From assembly GCF_037893015.1 (NCBI RefSeq), contig NC_133658.1, positions 882,935,038-882,999,037 of the forward strand: a stretch of 64,000 nt of DNA, written 5' to 3'. Positions 37,201 to 42,322 of this stretch are shown here, piece by piece; the stretch's first letter is position 1; every line of letters starts with the position of its first letter. This DNA comes from Macrotis lagotis. Its lineage: Eukaryota; Chordata; Mammalia; Peramelemorphia; Peramelidae. Both the position numbers and the translations under genes were made by a program. The notes beneath the pieces were generated by a model, which saw nothing but the letters and a program-made list of their open reading frames with translations, was not told where the DNA came from and did no database searches.

Positions 37201-39606
37201 GGCCCCGTTGCCTCGTTGGCCAGCCAGGTCATGGGCTGGGAACCTTAGGAAGTCATCCTCTTGTGTTAGATAAGTGGGATTAGAAATGACTACCAGTCAA
37301 GGTCCTGTTGCCTTGTTGGCCAGCCAGATCTTGGGTTGGGAATCTTAGGGAGTCATCCTCTTGTGCTAGATAAGGAAGCTGTGAGGTTTGCCCTTCAGAA
37401 ACAAGTCCACCGGTCATGACCCATTGCCTTGTTGGTCAGCCAGGTCATGGGGTTGGGAACCTTAGGAAGTCATCTTCATGTTCTAGTTGAGGAAATTGGG
37501 CAGAACCCCTCAGGTAGAACAACTGGTTATGACCCATTGCCTTGTTGGCCAGCCAGATCATGAGTTGGGAATCTTAGGGAGTCATCCTCTTGTGCTAGAT
37601 AAGTGGGGTTAGAAATGACTACCAGTCAAGGTCCTGTTGCCTTGTTGGCCAGCCAGTTCATGGGTTGGGAGCCTTAGGAGGTCATCTTCATGTGGTAGTT
37701 GAGGAAACTGGGCAGAACCCCTCAGGAGTAGGACCATTGGTCATGACCCATTGCCTCGTTGGCCAGCCAGGTCATGGGTTGGGAACCTTAGGAAGTCATC
37801 CTCTTGTGTGAGATAAGTGGGATTAGAAATGACTACCAGTCAAGGCCCCGTTGCCTCGTTGGCCAGCCAGGTCATGGGCTGGGAACCTTAGGAAGTCATC
37901 CTCTTGTGTTAGATAAGTGGGATTAGAAATGACTACCAGTCAAGGTCCTGTTGCCTTGTTGGCCAGCCAGATCTTGGGTTGGGAATCTTAGGGAGTCATC
38001 CTCTTGTGCTAGATAAGGAAGCTGTGAGGTTTGCCCTTCAGAAACAGGTCCACCGGTCATGACCCATTGCCTCGTTGGCCAGCCCGGTCATGGGCTGGGA
38101 ACCTTAGGAGGTCATCTTCATGTGGTAGTTGAGGAAACTGGGCAGAACCCATCAGGAGTAGGACCATTGGTCATGACCCATTGCCTCGTTGGCCAGCCAG
38201 GTCATGGGCTGGGAACCTTAAGGGAGTCATCTTCATGTTCTAGTTGAGGAAACTGGGCAGAACCCCTCAGGTAGGGCCACTGGTCAAGGCCCCGTTGCCT
38301 CGTTGGCCAGCCAGGTCATGGGCTGGGAACCTTAGGAAGCATCCTCTTGGGTTAGTTGAGTCAGCTGGACGGAACCCCTCAGGGGCAGGACCCCCGGTCA
38401 AGGTCCCATTGCCCTGTCGGCAGCCCGATCTTGGCCTCTCGGGGGGGCCAGTCGAGGACGCCGCGGGGAGAGCCCTCCAGAACCGGGCCCCGGGCCAGGC
38501 CCCTCGGGGCCGGCGGCTCGCCCTCACCCCGGCCCTTGCCGCCCACAGGGAACACCATCACCATGCCCACGGCCTCGGGGGCCAAGAAGCGCTTCTGGAT
38601 CATCGAGGACATGTCCCCCTTCGGCAAGCGGCGCAAGACGGCGTCGTCGCGCAAGATGCTGGACGAGGGCATGATGCTGGAGGGCTTCCGGCGCTACGAC
38701 CTGTACGAGGACTGCCGCGACGCGGGCTGCCAGTTCTCGCTGAAGGTGACCCACTACCACTGCACGCGCGAGCACTGCGGCTACAAGTTCTGCGGGCGCA
38801 CGCACATGTACAAGCACGCGCAGCACCACGACCGCGTGGACAACCTGGTGCTGGACGACTTCAAGCGCTTCAAGGCGTCGCTGCGCTGCGGCTGGGCCGA
38901 GTGCCCCTGGTCGGGCAGCAGCACGCACTTCCACTGCCTGCGCTGCGGCTTCCGCTGCACGGACAGCACCAAGGTCACGGCGCACCGCAAGCACCACGGC
39001 AAGCAGGACGTGATCAGCGCGGCGGGCTTCTGCCAGTTCAGCTCCAGCGCCGACTGCGCCGTGGCCGACTGCAAGTACAAGCTGCGCTGCTCGCACTTCC
39101 ACTGCACGGCGGCGGGCTGCAAGCACACCGTGGTGGGCATGTCGCAGATGGACTCGCACAAGCGCAAGCACGACAAGCAGGAGCGCGGCGACGCGCCGGC
39201 CGCCAGCCCGGGCCCCGCCCCCGGCCCCGCCCCCGGCGCGGGCCCCGCCCCCGGCCCCGCCCCCGCGGGCCCCGACGGCGCCGGCGCGCAGCCGCCCCGG
39301 CCCGGCCCCGCCCCCGAGGGCGCGCGCCCCGCCGAGGCCGCGCCGCGGCCCCCCGCCGACTCGTCCCCCGAGGAGGAGGAGGAGGAGGAGGAGGACGAGG
39401 ACGAGGAGGAGGAGGAAGAGGACGAGGAGGAGGAGGAGGACGACGACGAAGACGAGGACGACGATGACGACGACGACGACGACGACGACGAGGACCTCCG
39501 CACGGACTCGGAGGAGTCGCTCCCCGACGCCGCCGCCGCGGGGGACCCCCCGGGCCCCGAGGAGCCGAGCCACGGCGCGGCCCCCACGGCGCCCCGGTCC
39601 CCGTAG
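1476..39606 (+). CDS. CASZ1: CASZ1 zinc-finger transcription factor, 3' part (16 coding exons, 5' end outside window)
   Basis: CASZ1 is a nuclear DNA-binding transcription factor of the castor family, known for roles in heart and vessel development, retinal progenitor timing and neuroblastoma suppression. Join: 1476-1544, 5854-5944, 8103-8267, 11587-11759, 12512-13350, 17253-17412, 17980-18043, 19434-19588, 21209-21331, 23213-23575, 25372-25570, 27053-27224, 29497-29645, 29865-30006, 31992-32282, 38549-39606. The total is 4,213 nt: one base completing a codon, then 1,403 codons and TAG. Every junction is GT-AG and phase-consistent. Eleven castor fingers of the form C-x4-C-x12/13-H-x3-H are visible, each preceded by a Cys pair and an H-[FY]-H-C motif. 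The acidic tail and [10 protein letters not shown] block match vertebrate CASZ1 as I remember it. The N-terminal region is to the left of the window, so no promoter or start codon is seen here. The exact set of alternative exons is inferred, not tested. Confidence 0.96.
2240..2285 (+). repeat. (TTA)n microsatellite
   Basis: About 15 units of tta/tca following a T-run, with four interrupting 'cat' variants at the 3' end. Confidence 0.9.
4229..4331 (+). repeat. (AAGG)n microsatellite
   Basis: A purine-only tetranucleotide tract of about 100 nt with minor interruptions. Confidence 0.9.
4893..5140 (-). mobile_element. Marsupial tRNA-derived SINE (long form)
   Basis: In reverse orientation it shows the tail 'ggggttttcttggaaaagat', then 'aaactgaggcagacagggt', and the head region 'ccactgtaccatttagctgg'. 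This is the marsupial SINE type with an extended 3' body. Confidence 0.75.
5652..5694 (+). repeat. (AATG)n microsatellite
   Basis: About ten perfect aatg units. Confidence 0.9.
5854..5944 (+). CDS. CASZ1: CASZ1 exon b: first half of finger 1
   Basis: The exon follows 'cctcacag' and ends at 'CAG|gtaaga'. It encodes [27 protein letters not shown] and NYQ. This gives the leading Cys pair, the HYHC motif and the two zinc-binding Cys (C-x4-C) of finger 1. The two His lie in the next exon, so an intron splits the finger. It ends in phase 0. Confidence 0.96.
6806..6982 (-). mobile_element. Marsupial tRNA-derived SINE
   Basis: Reverse copy with a (TTTG)n head, 'cttgcccaaggccccacagc', and the end 'ccactgcaccacctagctgc'. 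It is inserted into an older THER/MIR copy whose sequence (aagacctgagttcaga) is duplicated on both sides. Confidence 0.85.
7335..7494 (+). mobile_element. Marsupial tRNA-derived SINE
   Basis: Shows 'tagctaagtgacacagtgga', 'tcaggaggacctgagttcaa', 'cacttaataattacctagct' and an (AAAAC)n tail. Confidence 0.85.
8103..8267 (+). CDS. CASZ1: CASZ1 exon c: second half of finger 1, first half of finger 2
   Basis: Exactly 55 codons (phase 0-0), between 'ttccggcag' and 'CAG|gtaagg'. It supplies the recognition helix and His pair of finger 1 ([15 protein letters not shown]), a linker [20 protein letters not shown], and the HYHC start of finger 2. Its symmetric phase would allow in-frame skipping, but skipping would remove ligands from two fingers. 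Confidence 0.96.
8268..11586 (+). other. CASZ1: CASZ1 intron c-d
   Basis: A MIR-like copy in reverse lies at 8470-8640. A unique, possibly constrained AT-rich block lies at 9170-9390. Old L2-like 3' ends lie at about 10,860-11,480 (ccttcaaaactccaatcaag; cttcaagatccaactcaaaa). No exon was recognised. Confidence 0.65.
11587..11759 (+). CDS. CASZ1: CASZ1 exon d: second half of finger 2, first half of finger 3
   Basis: The exon follows 'gggacag' and ends at 'TGCAG|gtgaga'. It encodes [20 protein letters not shown] (finger 2 helix and His pair), an inter-finger segment with the Cys pair DCGTVDC, and the THFHC start of finger 3. It leaves with AG, so the junction codon is AGG (Arg). Confidence 0.96.
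11760..12511 (+). repeat. CASZ1: C-rich tandem array filling intron d-e
   Basis: Apart from about 110 nt at its start, this intron consists of about ten degenerate 45-65 bp units built on 'ctcctggagctcccccaggg' and 'cctcacccctt'. The array runs to the exon e acceptor and so forms its polypyrimidine tract. Confidence 0.75.
12512..13350 (+). CDS. CASZ1: CASZ1 exon e: finger 3 end, finger 4, and Ser/Ala/Pro-rich linker
   Basis: This 839-nt exon completes finger 3 ([20 protein letters not shown]) and carries all of finger 4 ([18 protein letters not shown], then [12 protein letters not shown]). A basic KRKHERRH stretch directly follows and may act as a nuclear localisation signal. The rest is a low-complexity linker: the acidic [13 protein letters not shown], Ser runs, and the well-conserved [20 protein letters not shown] near the end. 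The acceptor sits at the end of a C-rich tandem array (11870-12511). The donor 'GCAG|gtgagt' leaves one base of a codon. Confidence 0.96.
15761..15911 (-). mobile_element. Marsupial tRNA-derived SINE
   Basis: Reverse copy: T-rich head, 'gacttgcccaaggtcacaga', 'ggtcctcctgactccagggc', ending 'ccactgcgccacctagccgc'. Confidence 0.85.
16290..17010 (+). promoter_or_regulatory. Candidate CASZ1 intronic enhancer or alternative promoter
   Basis: A repeat-free block that contains a CCAAT element on the reverse strand (gattgg, 16623-16628), a perfect RFX X-box GTCACC-AC-AGCAAC (16697-16710), TGACAG TALE-type sites (16824), and an AT-rich 'taattttgcaataattatca' element followed by an NKX-like CACTTGA. 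Its role is inferred from motif density and lack of repeats. Confidence 0.4.
17253..17412 (+). CDS. CASZ1: CASZ1 exon f: glutamine-run linker with RSLDL motif
   Basis: The exon begins after 'tccaccacag' and ends at 'CACAG|gtgggc'. It encodes [20 protein letters not shown] and later [17 protein letters not shown]. The RFPP.QVK and QDRSLDL.VKE parts match the CASZ1 linker. The glutamine run is longer than in the human sequence I recall and is coded by a mixed CAG/CAA tract close to the acceptor. RSLDL resembles a CtBP-type PxDLS motif, but this is only suggestive. Confidence 0.9.
17413..17979 (+). other. CASZ1: CASZ1 intron f-g with a triple 65-bp repeat
   Basis: Three tandem copies of about 65 bp (17570-17757) contain 'gcttggatccctccag' and 'gacttctgaggagacacaat'. 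The remaining sequence is unique. Confidence 0.7.
17980..18043 (+). CDS. CASZ1: CASZ1 exon g: short linker exon
   Basis: A 64-nt exon (one base plus 21 codons) between 'gtgttccag' and 'AATAAG|gtaagg'. It encodes [20 protein letters not shown] plus K, a conserved CASZ1 linker segment. The exon ends in phase 0. Confidence 0.92.
18044..19433 (+). other. CASZ1: CASZ1 intron g-h with AT-rich unique block
   Basis: Positions 18110-18650 are AT-rich, repeat-free and dense in TAAT/TTAAAT words. Positions 18,700-19,090 are pyrimidine-rich. No exon was recognised. Confidence 0.6.
19434..19588 (+). CDS. CASZ1: CASZ1 exon h: linker with SUMO-like IKTE, duplicated donor
   Basis: The exon runs from 'cctttgcag' to 'CGCAG|gtatag'. 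It encodes [20 protein letters not shown] and then [23 protein letters not shown] plus a split Arg. IKTE fits the sumoylation consensus (hydrophobic-K-x-E); this is a motif match only. The sequence around the donor is tandemly copied into the intron (19569-19720). A near copy of the donor lies at 19651|19652, exactly 63 nt downstream and in the same phase. Confidence 0.93.
19569..19720 (+). repeat. Tandem repeat across the exon h donor site
   Basis: About five imperfect copies of a 24-36 bp unit containing 'gaggcctacctg' followed by a G/A-rich stretch. The first copy is the exon end itself (GAAGGCCTATCTGCGCAG). Copy 3 recreates a good donor, CTCAG|gtgtag, at 19651|19652. The frame stays open through 19712, so use of that donor would add 21 residues. 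Confidence 0.85.
19721..21208 (+). other. CASZ1: CASZ1 intron h-i
   Basis: A MIR/THER-like copy lies at about 19,890-20,090, an L3-like fragment at 20,240-20,340, degenerate TG/CA-rich sequence at 20,370-20,620, and a - strand SINE at about 20,690-20,860. No exon was recognised. Confidence 0.65.
21209..21331 (+). CDS. CASZ1: CASZ1 exon i: most of finger 5
   Basis: The exon follows 'ttgtctggcag' and encodes [20 protein letters not shown], then [20 protein letters not shown]. This gives the leading Cys pair, the HFHC motif, both zinc Cys and the first His of finger 5. The donor is GCCAA|gtgagt, so the junction codon AA|T is Asn. Without splicing the frame reads AAG TGA (Lys-stop), as for exon j. 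Confidence 0.96.
21332..23212 (+). other. CASZ1: CASZ1 intron i-j with UTR-like AT-rich block
   Basis: Positions 21,640-22,270 are unique. They hold a short open stretch ending in TAA at 21783, followed by AT-rich sequence with an AATAAA at 21940-21945. A MIR-like copy lies at about 22,570-22,790. No confirmed exon was found. Confidence 0.6.
23213..23575 (+). CDS. CASZ1: CASZ1 exon j: end of finger 5 and Pro/Ala-rich linker; last coding exon of CASZ1b by read-through
   Basis: The exon starts after 'ccctttatag' with the last His of finger 5 (NFHFRTEGG). It continues into an Ala/Pro/Ser/Thr-rich linker that ends [19 protein letters not shown]. The donor GAGAA|gtgagt leaves two bases. When spliced, the codon becomes AAT (Asn). 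When read through, it becomes AAG TGA, giving Lys-stop at 23577-23579. This fits the known short isoform CASZ1b, which I recall as ending with a Lys replacing this Asn. Confidence 0.95.
23576..24365 (+). other. CASZ1: Alternative 3' UTR of CASZ1b (intronic polyadenylation)
   Basis: Read-through from exon j meets TGA at 23577-23579. About 750 nt downstream lie two AATAAA signals (24329-24334 and 24338-24343), followed by an A-rich stretch, so cleavage near 24,355-24,365 is expected. The segment holds no obvious interspersed repeat and includes G-rich runs at 24145-24250. CASZ1b keeps fingers 1-5 and lacks 6-11. The isoform is established for human; its use here is inferred from sequence. Confidence 0.75.
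24329..24343 (+). terminator. CASZ1: Tandem AATAAA poly(A) signals for CASZ1b
   Basis: Two overlapping-range AATAAA hexamers, 9 nt apart, in 'tcaataaaactaataaatt'. They lie in the intron after exon j and are the first strong signals downstream of the read-through stop. Confidence 0.75.
24366..25371 (+). other. CASZ1: CASZ1 intron j-k, distal part
   Basis: A MIR-like copy lies at about 24,495-24,660; the rest is unique sequence leading to exon k. Confidence 0.6.
25372..25570 (+). CDS. CASZ1: CASZ1 exon k: finger 6
   Basis: The exon lies between 'ctgttccag' and 'CCAG|gtaaga'. It encodes the whole of finger 6: the Cys pair [26 protein letters not shown], then KAESHCLDH. The linker [19 protein letters not shown] and NQ follows and holds the leading Cys for finger 7. 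It enters completing AAT and ends in phase 0. Confidence 0.96.
25571..27052 (+). other. CASZ1: CASZ1 intron k-l
   Basis: An L3-like dispersed repeat (about 25,700-25,810), a DNA-transposon-like repeat (25,825-26,040), MIR-like remnants and a (TTA)n run near 26,725-26,760. No exon was recognised. Confidence 0.6.
25825..26040 (+). mobile_element. Non-autonomous DNA-transposon-like repeat (TIR family)
   Basis: Ends in 'gagttcttgacttgggg' and 'aaaggctaagaactcc', which are inverted relative to each other. Related copies lie at 31257-31457, 43290-43420 (part) and 47,640-47,795 (part). Confidence 0.5.
27053..27224 (+). CDS. CASZ1: CASZ1 exon l: finger 7
   Basis: The exon follows 'cctgctcag' and ends CTAG|gtaact. 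It encodes [36 protein letters not shown] (finger 7), then [19 protein letters not shown], which supplies the leading Cys for finger 8. It leaves one base of a Gly codon. Confidence 0.96.
27446..27610 (+). mobile_element. Marsupial tRNA-derived SINE
   Basis: Shows 'gcggctaggtggcatagtgg', 'gagacctgagttcagatcca', 'taattgcctagctgtgtggc', and an A/T-rich tail. Confidence 0.88.
28330..28475 (+). repeat. (GA)n microsatellite
   Basis: Two perfect GA tracts (28330-28378 and 28436-28475) joined by an imperfect purine stretch. Confidence 0.92.
29497..29645 (+). CDS. CASZ1: CASZ1 exon m: finger 8
   Basis: The exon lies between 'gtgtccacag' and 'CTCAG|gtgagt'. It encodes [18 protein letters not shown], then [20 protein letters not shown] (finger 8 with a trailing basic patch) and [12 protein letters not shown]. 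It ends in phase 0. Confidence 0.96.
29865..30006 (+). CDS. CASZ1: CASZ1 exon n: acidic/Ser-rich linker with two possible acceptors
   Basis: It encodes [20 protein letters not shown], then [20 protein letters not shown] and GNESTSA plus a split Gly. This is close to the CASZ1 linker after finger 8. I chose the acceptor 'acttcatttcag' at 29864 because the recalled human protein continues from the previous exon straight into GP.GLMD. A second acceptor at 29771 ('ctcctttccag') is in frame and would add 31 residues beginning [10 protein letters not shown]. The donor is GCAG|gtaaat. Confidence 0.85.
30007..31799 (+). other. CASZ1: CASZ1 intron n-o, proximal part
   Basis: MIR-like copies in reverse (about 30,200-30,440 and 31,040-31,240) and the TIR-type repeat at 31257-31457. 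No exon was recognised. Confidence 0.6.
31257..31457 (+). mobile_element. Non-autonomous DNA-transposon-like repeat (TIR family)
   Basis: Best copy of the family: starts 'ccaggggttctttatctg', ends 'aaaggttaagaacctcc', with 'tgttatcctttgtattttat' inside. The two ends form an imperfect terminal inverted repeat, as in hAT-type elements. Confidence 0.55.
31800..31975 (+). promoter_or_regulatory. T/GT-rich tract upstream of exon o
   Basis: A pyrimidine-dominated stretch of about 175 nt, with runs of T broken by G (tttggttttttttctg and similar), ending 17 nt before the exon o acceptor. Such U/GU-rich tracts bind PTBP-, CELF- or TIA-type splicing factors, so a role in regulating this exon is plausible. 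This is inference. Confidence 0.45.
31992..32282 (+). CDS. CASZ1: CASZ1 exon o: Ala/Pro/Leu-rich cassette exon
   Basis: The exon follows 'ccctctccag' and ends GCAG|gtaact. It is 291 nt, entering and leaving in phase 1, so it can be included or skipped without a frame change (30006 joins 38549 equally well). It encodes [19 protein letters not shown], a Pro/Leu-rich middle with [20 protein letters not shown], and [15 protein letters not shown] at the end. I recall a similar segment ending QDAAGNTI in some vertebrate CASZ1 sequences. The preceding intron is very T- and GT-rich (31800-31975). Cassette behaviour is inferred. Confidence 0.8.
34052..34106 (+). repeat. (TAGA)n microsatellite
   Basis: About 13 taga units following an AT dinucleotide run. 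Confidence 0.9.
34193..34224 (+). repeat. (CA)n microsatellite
   Basis: About 16 perfect CA units. Confidence 0.9.
34541..34693 (-). mobile_element. Marsupial tRNA-derived SINE
   Basis: Reverse copy with 'cttgcccaaggcctcacagg', 'attaagtgtctgaggctgga' and 'ccaccacaccacctagcttc'. Confidence 0.85.
35574..35728 (+). mobile_element. Marsupial tRNA-derived SINE
   Basis: A fairly intact copy: 'ggcagctaagtggtacagtg', 'tcaggaggacctgagttcaa', 'cacttaataattatctagct', and an A tail. Confidence 0.9.
36704..38440 (+). repeat. Higher-order minisatellite upstream of the CASZ1 terminal exon
   Basis: Fifteen copies anchored on 'gttggccagcca', at about 36841, 36978, 37115, 37215, 37315, 37431, 37544, 37644, 37758, 37858, 37958, 38074, 38188, 38302 and 38415. 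Spacings are 137,137,100,100,116,113,100,114,100,100,116,114,114,113. The pattern starting at 37115 recurs at 37758, so there is a higher-order unit of about 643 bp with near-identical copies. The array ends about 110 nt before the terminal exon acceptor. Confidence 0.92.
38549..39606 (+). CDS. CASZ1: CASZ1 terminal exon p: fingers 9-11 and acidic C-terminus
   Basis: It follows 'ccgcccacag' and encodes 351 residues and TAG. Order: [10 protein letters not shown], the basic stretch [11 protein letters not shown] (residues 25-35 of the exon), finger 9 (Cys 71/76, His 89/93), finger 10 (Cys 119/122, His 135/139; a C-x2-C spacing unlike the others), finger 11 (Cys 165/170, His 183/187), a Pro/Ala/Gly repeat of GPAP units (about 195-270), and a Glu/Asp run (about 277-320) ending [12 protein letters not shown]. 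Codon third positions are almost all G or C, unlike the upstream exons. The residues [11 protein letters not shown] before finger 10 differ from the human version I recall (SCHFADCPFSG). Confidence 0.97.
39213..39275 (+). repeat. CASZ1: Coding GC-box-like repeat (GPAP units)
   Basis: Repeats of ggccccgcccccggc encode alternating Gly-Pro-Ala-Pro residues after finger 11. The tract is a coding minisatellite and is likely to vary in length between individuals or assemblies. Confidence 0.8.
39370..39493 (+). repeat. CASZ1: Coding GAG/GAC trinucleotide tract (Glu/Asp run)
   Basis: A run of GAG and GAC codons gives about 40 acidic residues (E-rich first, then D-rich). A similar acidic run precedes [10 protein letters not shown] in human CASZ1, so the tract is an old feature whose length is probably variable. 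Confidence 0.85.
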
Positions 39607-41788
39607 CCCCGCCGGAAGCGGCCCCCCGGCGTGCGGGACGCCCCAGCACCGGCCGCCGGGCCCTTCACCCCCATCTCCTCCTTCTGGCCTTTTTTAAGAT
39701 ATTTATACGTGCAGCGCCCTCCGGACGGGCCCCCCGGTGCTTTAGAGCCCCGCGCCCCCCAGGGCGCCCCCAGAGCACCCCGGGCCCTCGGGGTGCCCAG
39801 CTCAGGGAGGGAGGGCCGGCACCAAAGCAGAAGCCCCGGCCCGCCCCCCGGAGGACCCTCCTGCCCCCCTGAGGCCTCGGTGAACTCGGAGGCGGGGCCC
39901 CCCGGGGAGCGGGGCCGAACCCCACGGCCGGCCCCGCGCCCCGCGCCCCGCGGGGCTATTTATTGCTCAGGACTGTGACACTCGGAGGGCTGCTGGGAGC
40001 CCCCAGCGCCCCCCGGCCCCGGGGACTCCCCGTCAGGCGGCGAGGCCGGGGGTGACTCCCAGCCCCCCGTCTTGCGCCCCGCTTCCATTCTCGGGGGGCT
40101 GTTGAAGGGAGAGCAGCACGCGGACTCGTCATTGCAGGAGACTGCCCAGGAAATCTCATGGAATCCAGCGAACTGGGAAACCTTTGCTAGACTTTGCCCT
40201 CACGCGGCGACCCCAAAGATCCCCCAAACTTAGGGGGGCCTTTCTTCTCCCTCTTTGTTCTGAAAGCTTGGGGGGGTGGAGTATCAGCTTTTTTTTTTCC
40301 TTTTGACTCCCCAAACCCGCCCTGGAAACGAACCCCAGGGAAAACTCGCAGTTTACATCTATCCTATGAGGGGAAGATTGAATGGTGCTGAAGGAGAGAA
40401 GGAAAAAAAATGGGGGCCGGGGGGCATGAGGTGGGGACGGGAGGGGGGCTCTTGTCAGCCAGCGGCTCGGTCGTGGCAAGCAGGGCGGATGTGACTGTTG
40501 GCTTTAATATTCAGAAGTGAAAAAGAAAAATTTACAAAAAAAAAAGTTGTACAGTATTTTTCCTGTAAAGGTTATTATTCTATGTAGAACAAAAGATAAA
40601 AGGAAAAAAAACAAAAAAATGAAAATTGGGGTGCTGGAGGGGAGAAACTGCTTCTGGCTTCCAGCCACTCACCTGCCTTCTGGACTCGCCCCCCCTTAGG
40701 TTTGGTAACTTGTGTGCAATCTCTCTGGAGGGTTTTTGTTTAGCATTTATTTTAGAGGCCTTACGGTTTGAGGCTGCCTGTCTTCACACTCTAGCACTGA
40801 AGGGAGCTGTGTGATTCCGACTCTTTGACTTGAATTTTGTAGCAGGGGAAAAAATATTGTTCATACAAGTTTGTAGTTAATTTAATATTGAGGGGTTTTC
40901 CCTCATCAGTTAGACGTGTGTGGCTTCTTAAGGCTCCCCCCACCCCCCGTTTTGTTCTGGCTGCTGCTTTGCTGGTGCCCCCTTCGAGTTGATCCTATTT
41001 CACCTTCAAAGTAGTCTTGCCCTTCTTCCCCCTCCCCTGGCAATGAAGGGGGCAGGGGGGAGCCAGTCCCTGAGCTGGGGTGAACCCAACTGCAGGTAAC
41101 CCCAACACCAGGCTTCCCTTCCCTTCTTGGATGAGGGGGTGGGGGAGGACTCCTGGGCCACTTGGAGAACTGTCTCTAACCAAAAGAAGGGCAGGGACTT
41201 GGGCCCGGTCCGGTCTCACTTCGCCTTCTCCATCCTTTAGCCCTTGGCCACCATCTTGTTTATGTGAGTTGAGTGGGAGCTAGGTTGACCACCTTCCTCA
41301 AGGCTGGCCCCCTCCCAGGGCGGGGTTCCTGGACAGCGCCTCCCAACTCCCTTCACCCACCCCCCACCTTCTCATTTGTCCTTTACAATGGTTTGGTTGT
41401 TGGTTCAGTTTTTTTTTTTTTTCCAACTGAAAATGGAAAAAAAAAAATCAAAACCAAGCCAGGTACAACCCATCAAACCAGCGGGTTCTGTGTTTTATTT
41501 TTTGTTCCTTTGGCCGCCCACAGCCTAGAGAGACACACCCACCTGAGTGAGCTTGGAAGGAAAAAGAGTGGGGAGGAGAGGTCAGTTGGAGTATTACTGA
41601 TTAAACAGAAAAAATAAAATCAATTTAAAAACCCCTCCCCCACCTCAACCCCTCACCTCCCCACCCAAAGGCTCCTCCTGAGCTCTGTGACCACCTCAAG
41701 CTACTGAAGACAAGCAATCACCGACATCACCATTCTAAGCCACCAAAACTGGATGCAGTCTGTGGAAGGAATTTTGTAAAGAAAAAAT

Positions 41789-41794
41789 AATAAA
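41789..41794 (+). terminator. CASZ1: Proximal CASZ1 poly(A) signal
   Basis: AATAAA in 'aaaataataaaacattttt', followed within 30 nt by an A-rich stretch. A plausible alternative end about 0.5 kb before the distal site; the downstream A-run also warns of internal priming in cDNA data. Confidence 0.5.
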
Positions 41795-42316
41795 ACATTT
41801 TTCAATGTAGCAACAAAAAAAAAAGGAAAAAAAAGAAGAGGACAGAGTGCGAAGTCTAGCCTTTTGTAATATATTGCACATTAGGACTACAAGCCATTGC
41901 TAGCTCATTTCGAATTTTAATGTGTAATTTTTGTTTTATTTTCTTTCTGTGGGGAAAAATGCTTGATCCACCAATGCTCTTTTTAATGTTTTATAACTAT
42001 GTATGTGTATATATATAAATATAAAATAATATGTATGCACATATATATGTGTGTGTATATATCTATATGTATATACATATATATAGATATATAGATATAT
42101 ATATAGAGGTTTTGAGACAAAAAAAAATGCAGAAAGTGAAAACTGAACAGAACAGTGTGTGCTCCGATTACTTGAATCTGGTCTCCACGGCACCTGCGTT
42201 ATTAAGAACTGAATATTTTTCCACTTGAAGTTAGTGCTATTAGAAATTTAATATATGTGTTTTATTTATTTGATTTTTTTTTTGCATGACTGATGCAAGG
42301 TTTGACATTTTCACTC

Positions 42317-42322
42317 AATAAA
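42317..42322 (+). terminator. CASZ1: Distal CASZ1 poly(A) signal
   Basis: AATAAA in 'cactcaataaaaactgg'. It follows a T-rich stretch and a small inverted repeat (TTGCAT/ATGCAA at 42282-42298). After it, GT/T-rich sequence (aagttttcaggttatctc) fits a downstream element. Beyond this the sequence changes to intergenic repeats. Confidence 0.75.

Larger units (their letters stand above)
38400..40140 (+). promoter_or_regulatory. CpG-island-like segment over the CASZ1 terminal exon
   Basis: GC content is extremely high and CpG is abundant through the last exon and the first 500 nt of 3' UTR, in contrast with the flanking intron and distal UTR. No start site is visible. It could reflect biased gene conversion or an intragenic unmethylated island. 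Confidence 0.6.

Noticed and set aside
36704..38440. Open stretches inside the minisatellite that look like repeated peptides
   Set aside because: They are translations of the tandem units, with no splice signals or conserved protein character.
38244..39467. A 407-codon + strand open frame overlapping exon p
   Set aside because: It is another reading frame of the same GC-rich DNA. It begins inside the minisatellite and ends in poly-Gly/Arg; the finger-coding frame is the real one.
38524..39573. Very long antisense open frame (about 350 codons) over the CASZ1 terminal exon, and others overlapping it
   Set aside because: They arise because the exon is so GC-rich that stop codons are rare. The products are Val/Ala/Arg-rich or poly-Ser/Arg translations of the acidic codon repeat.
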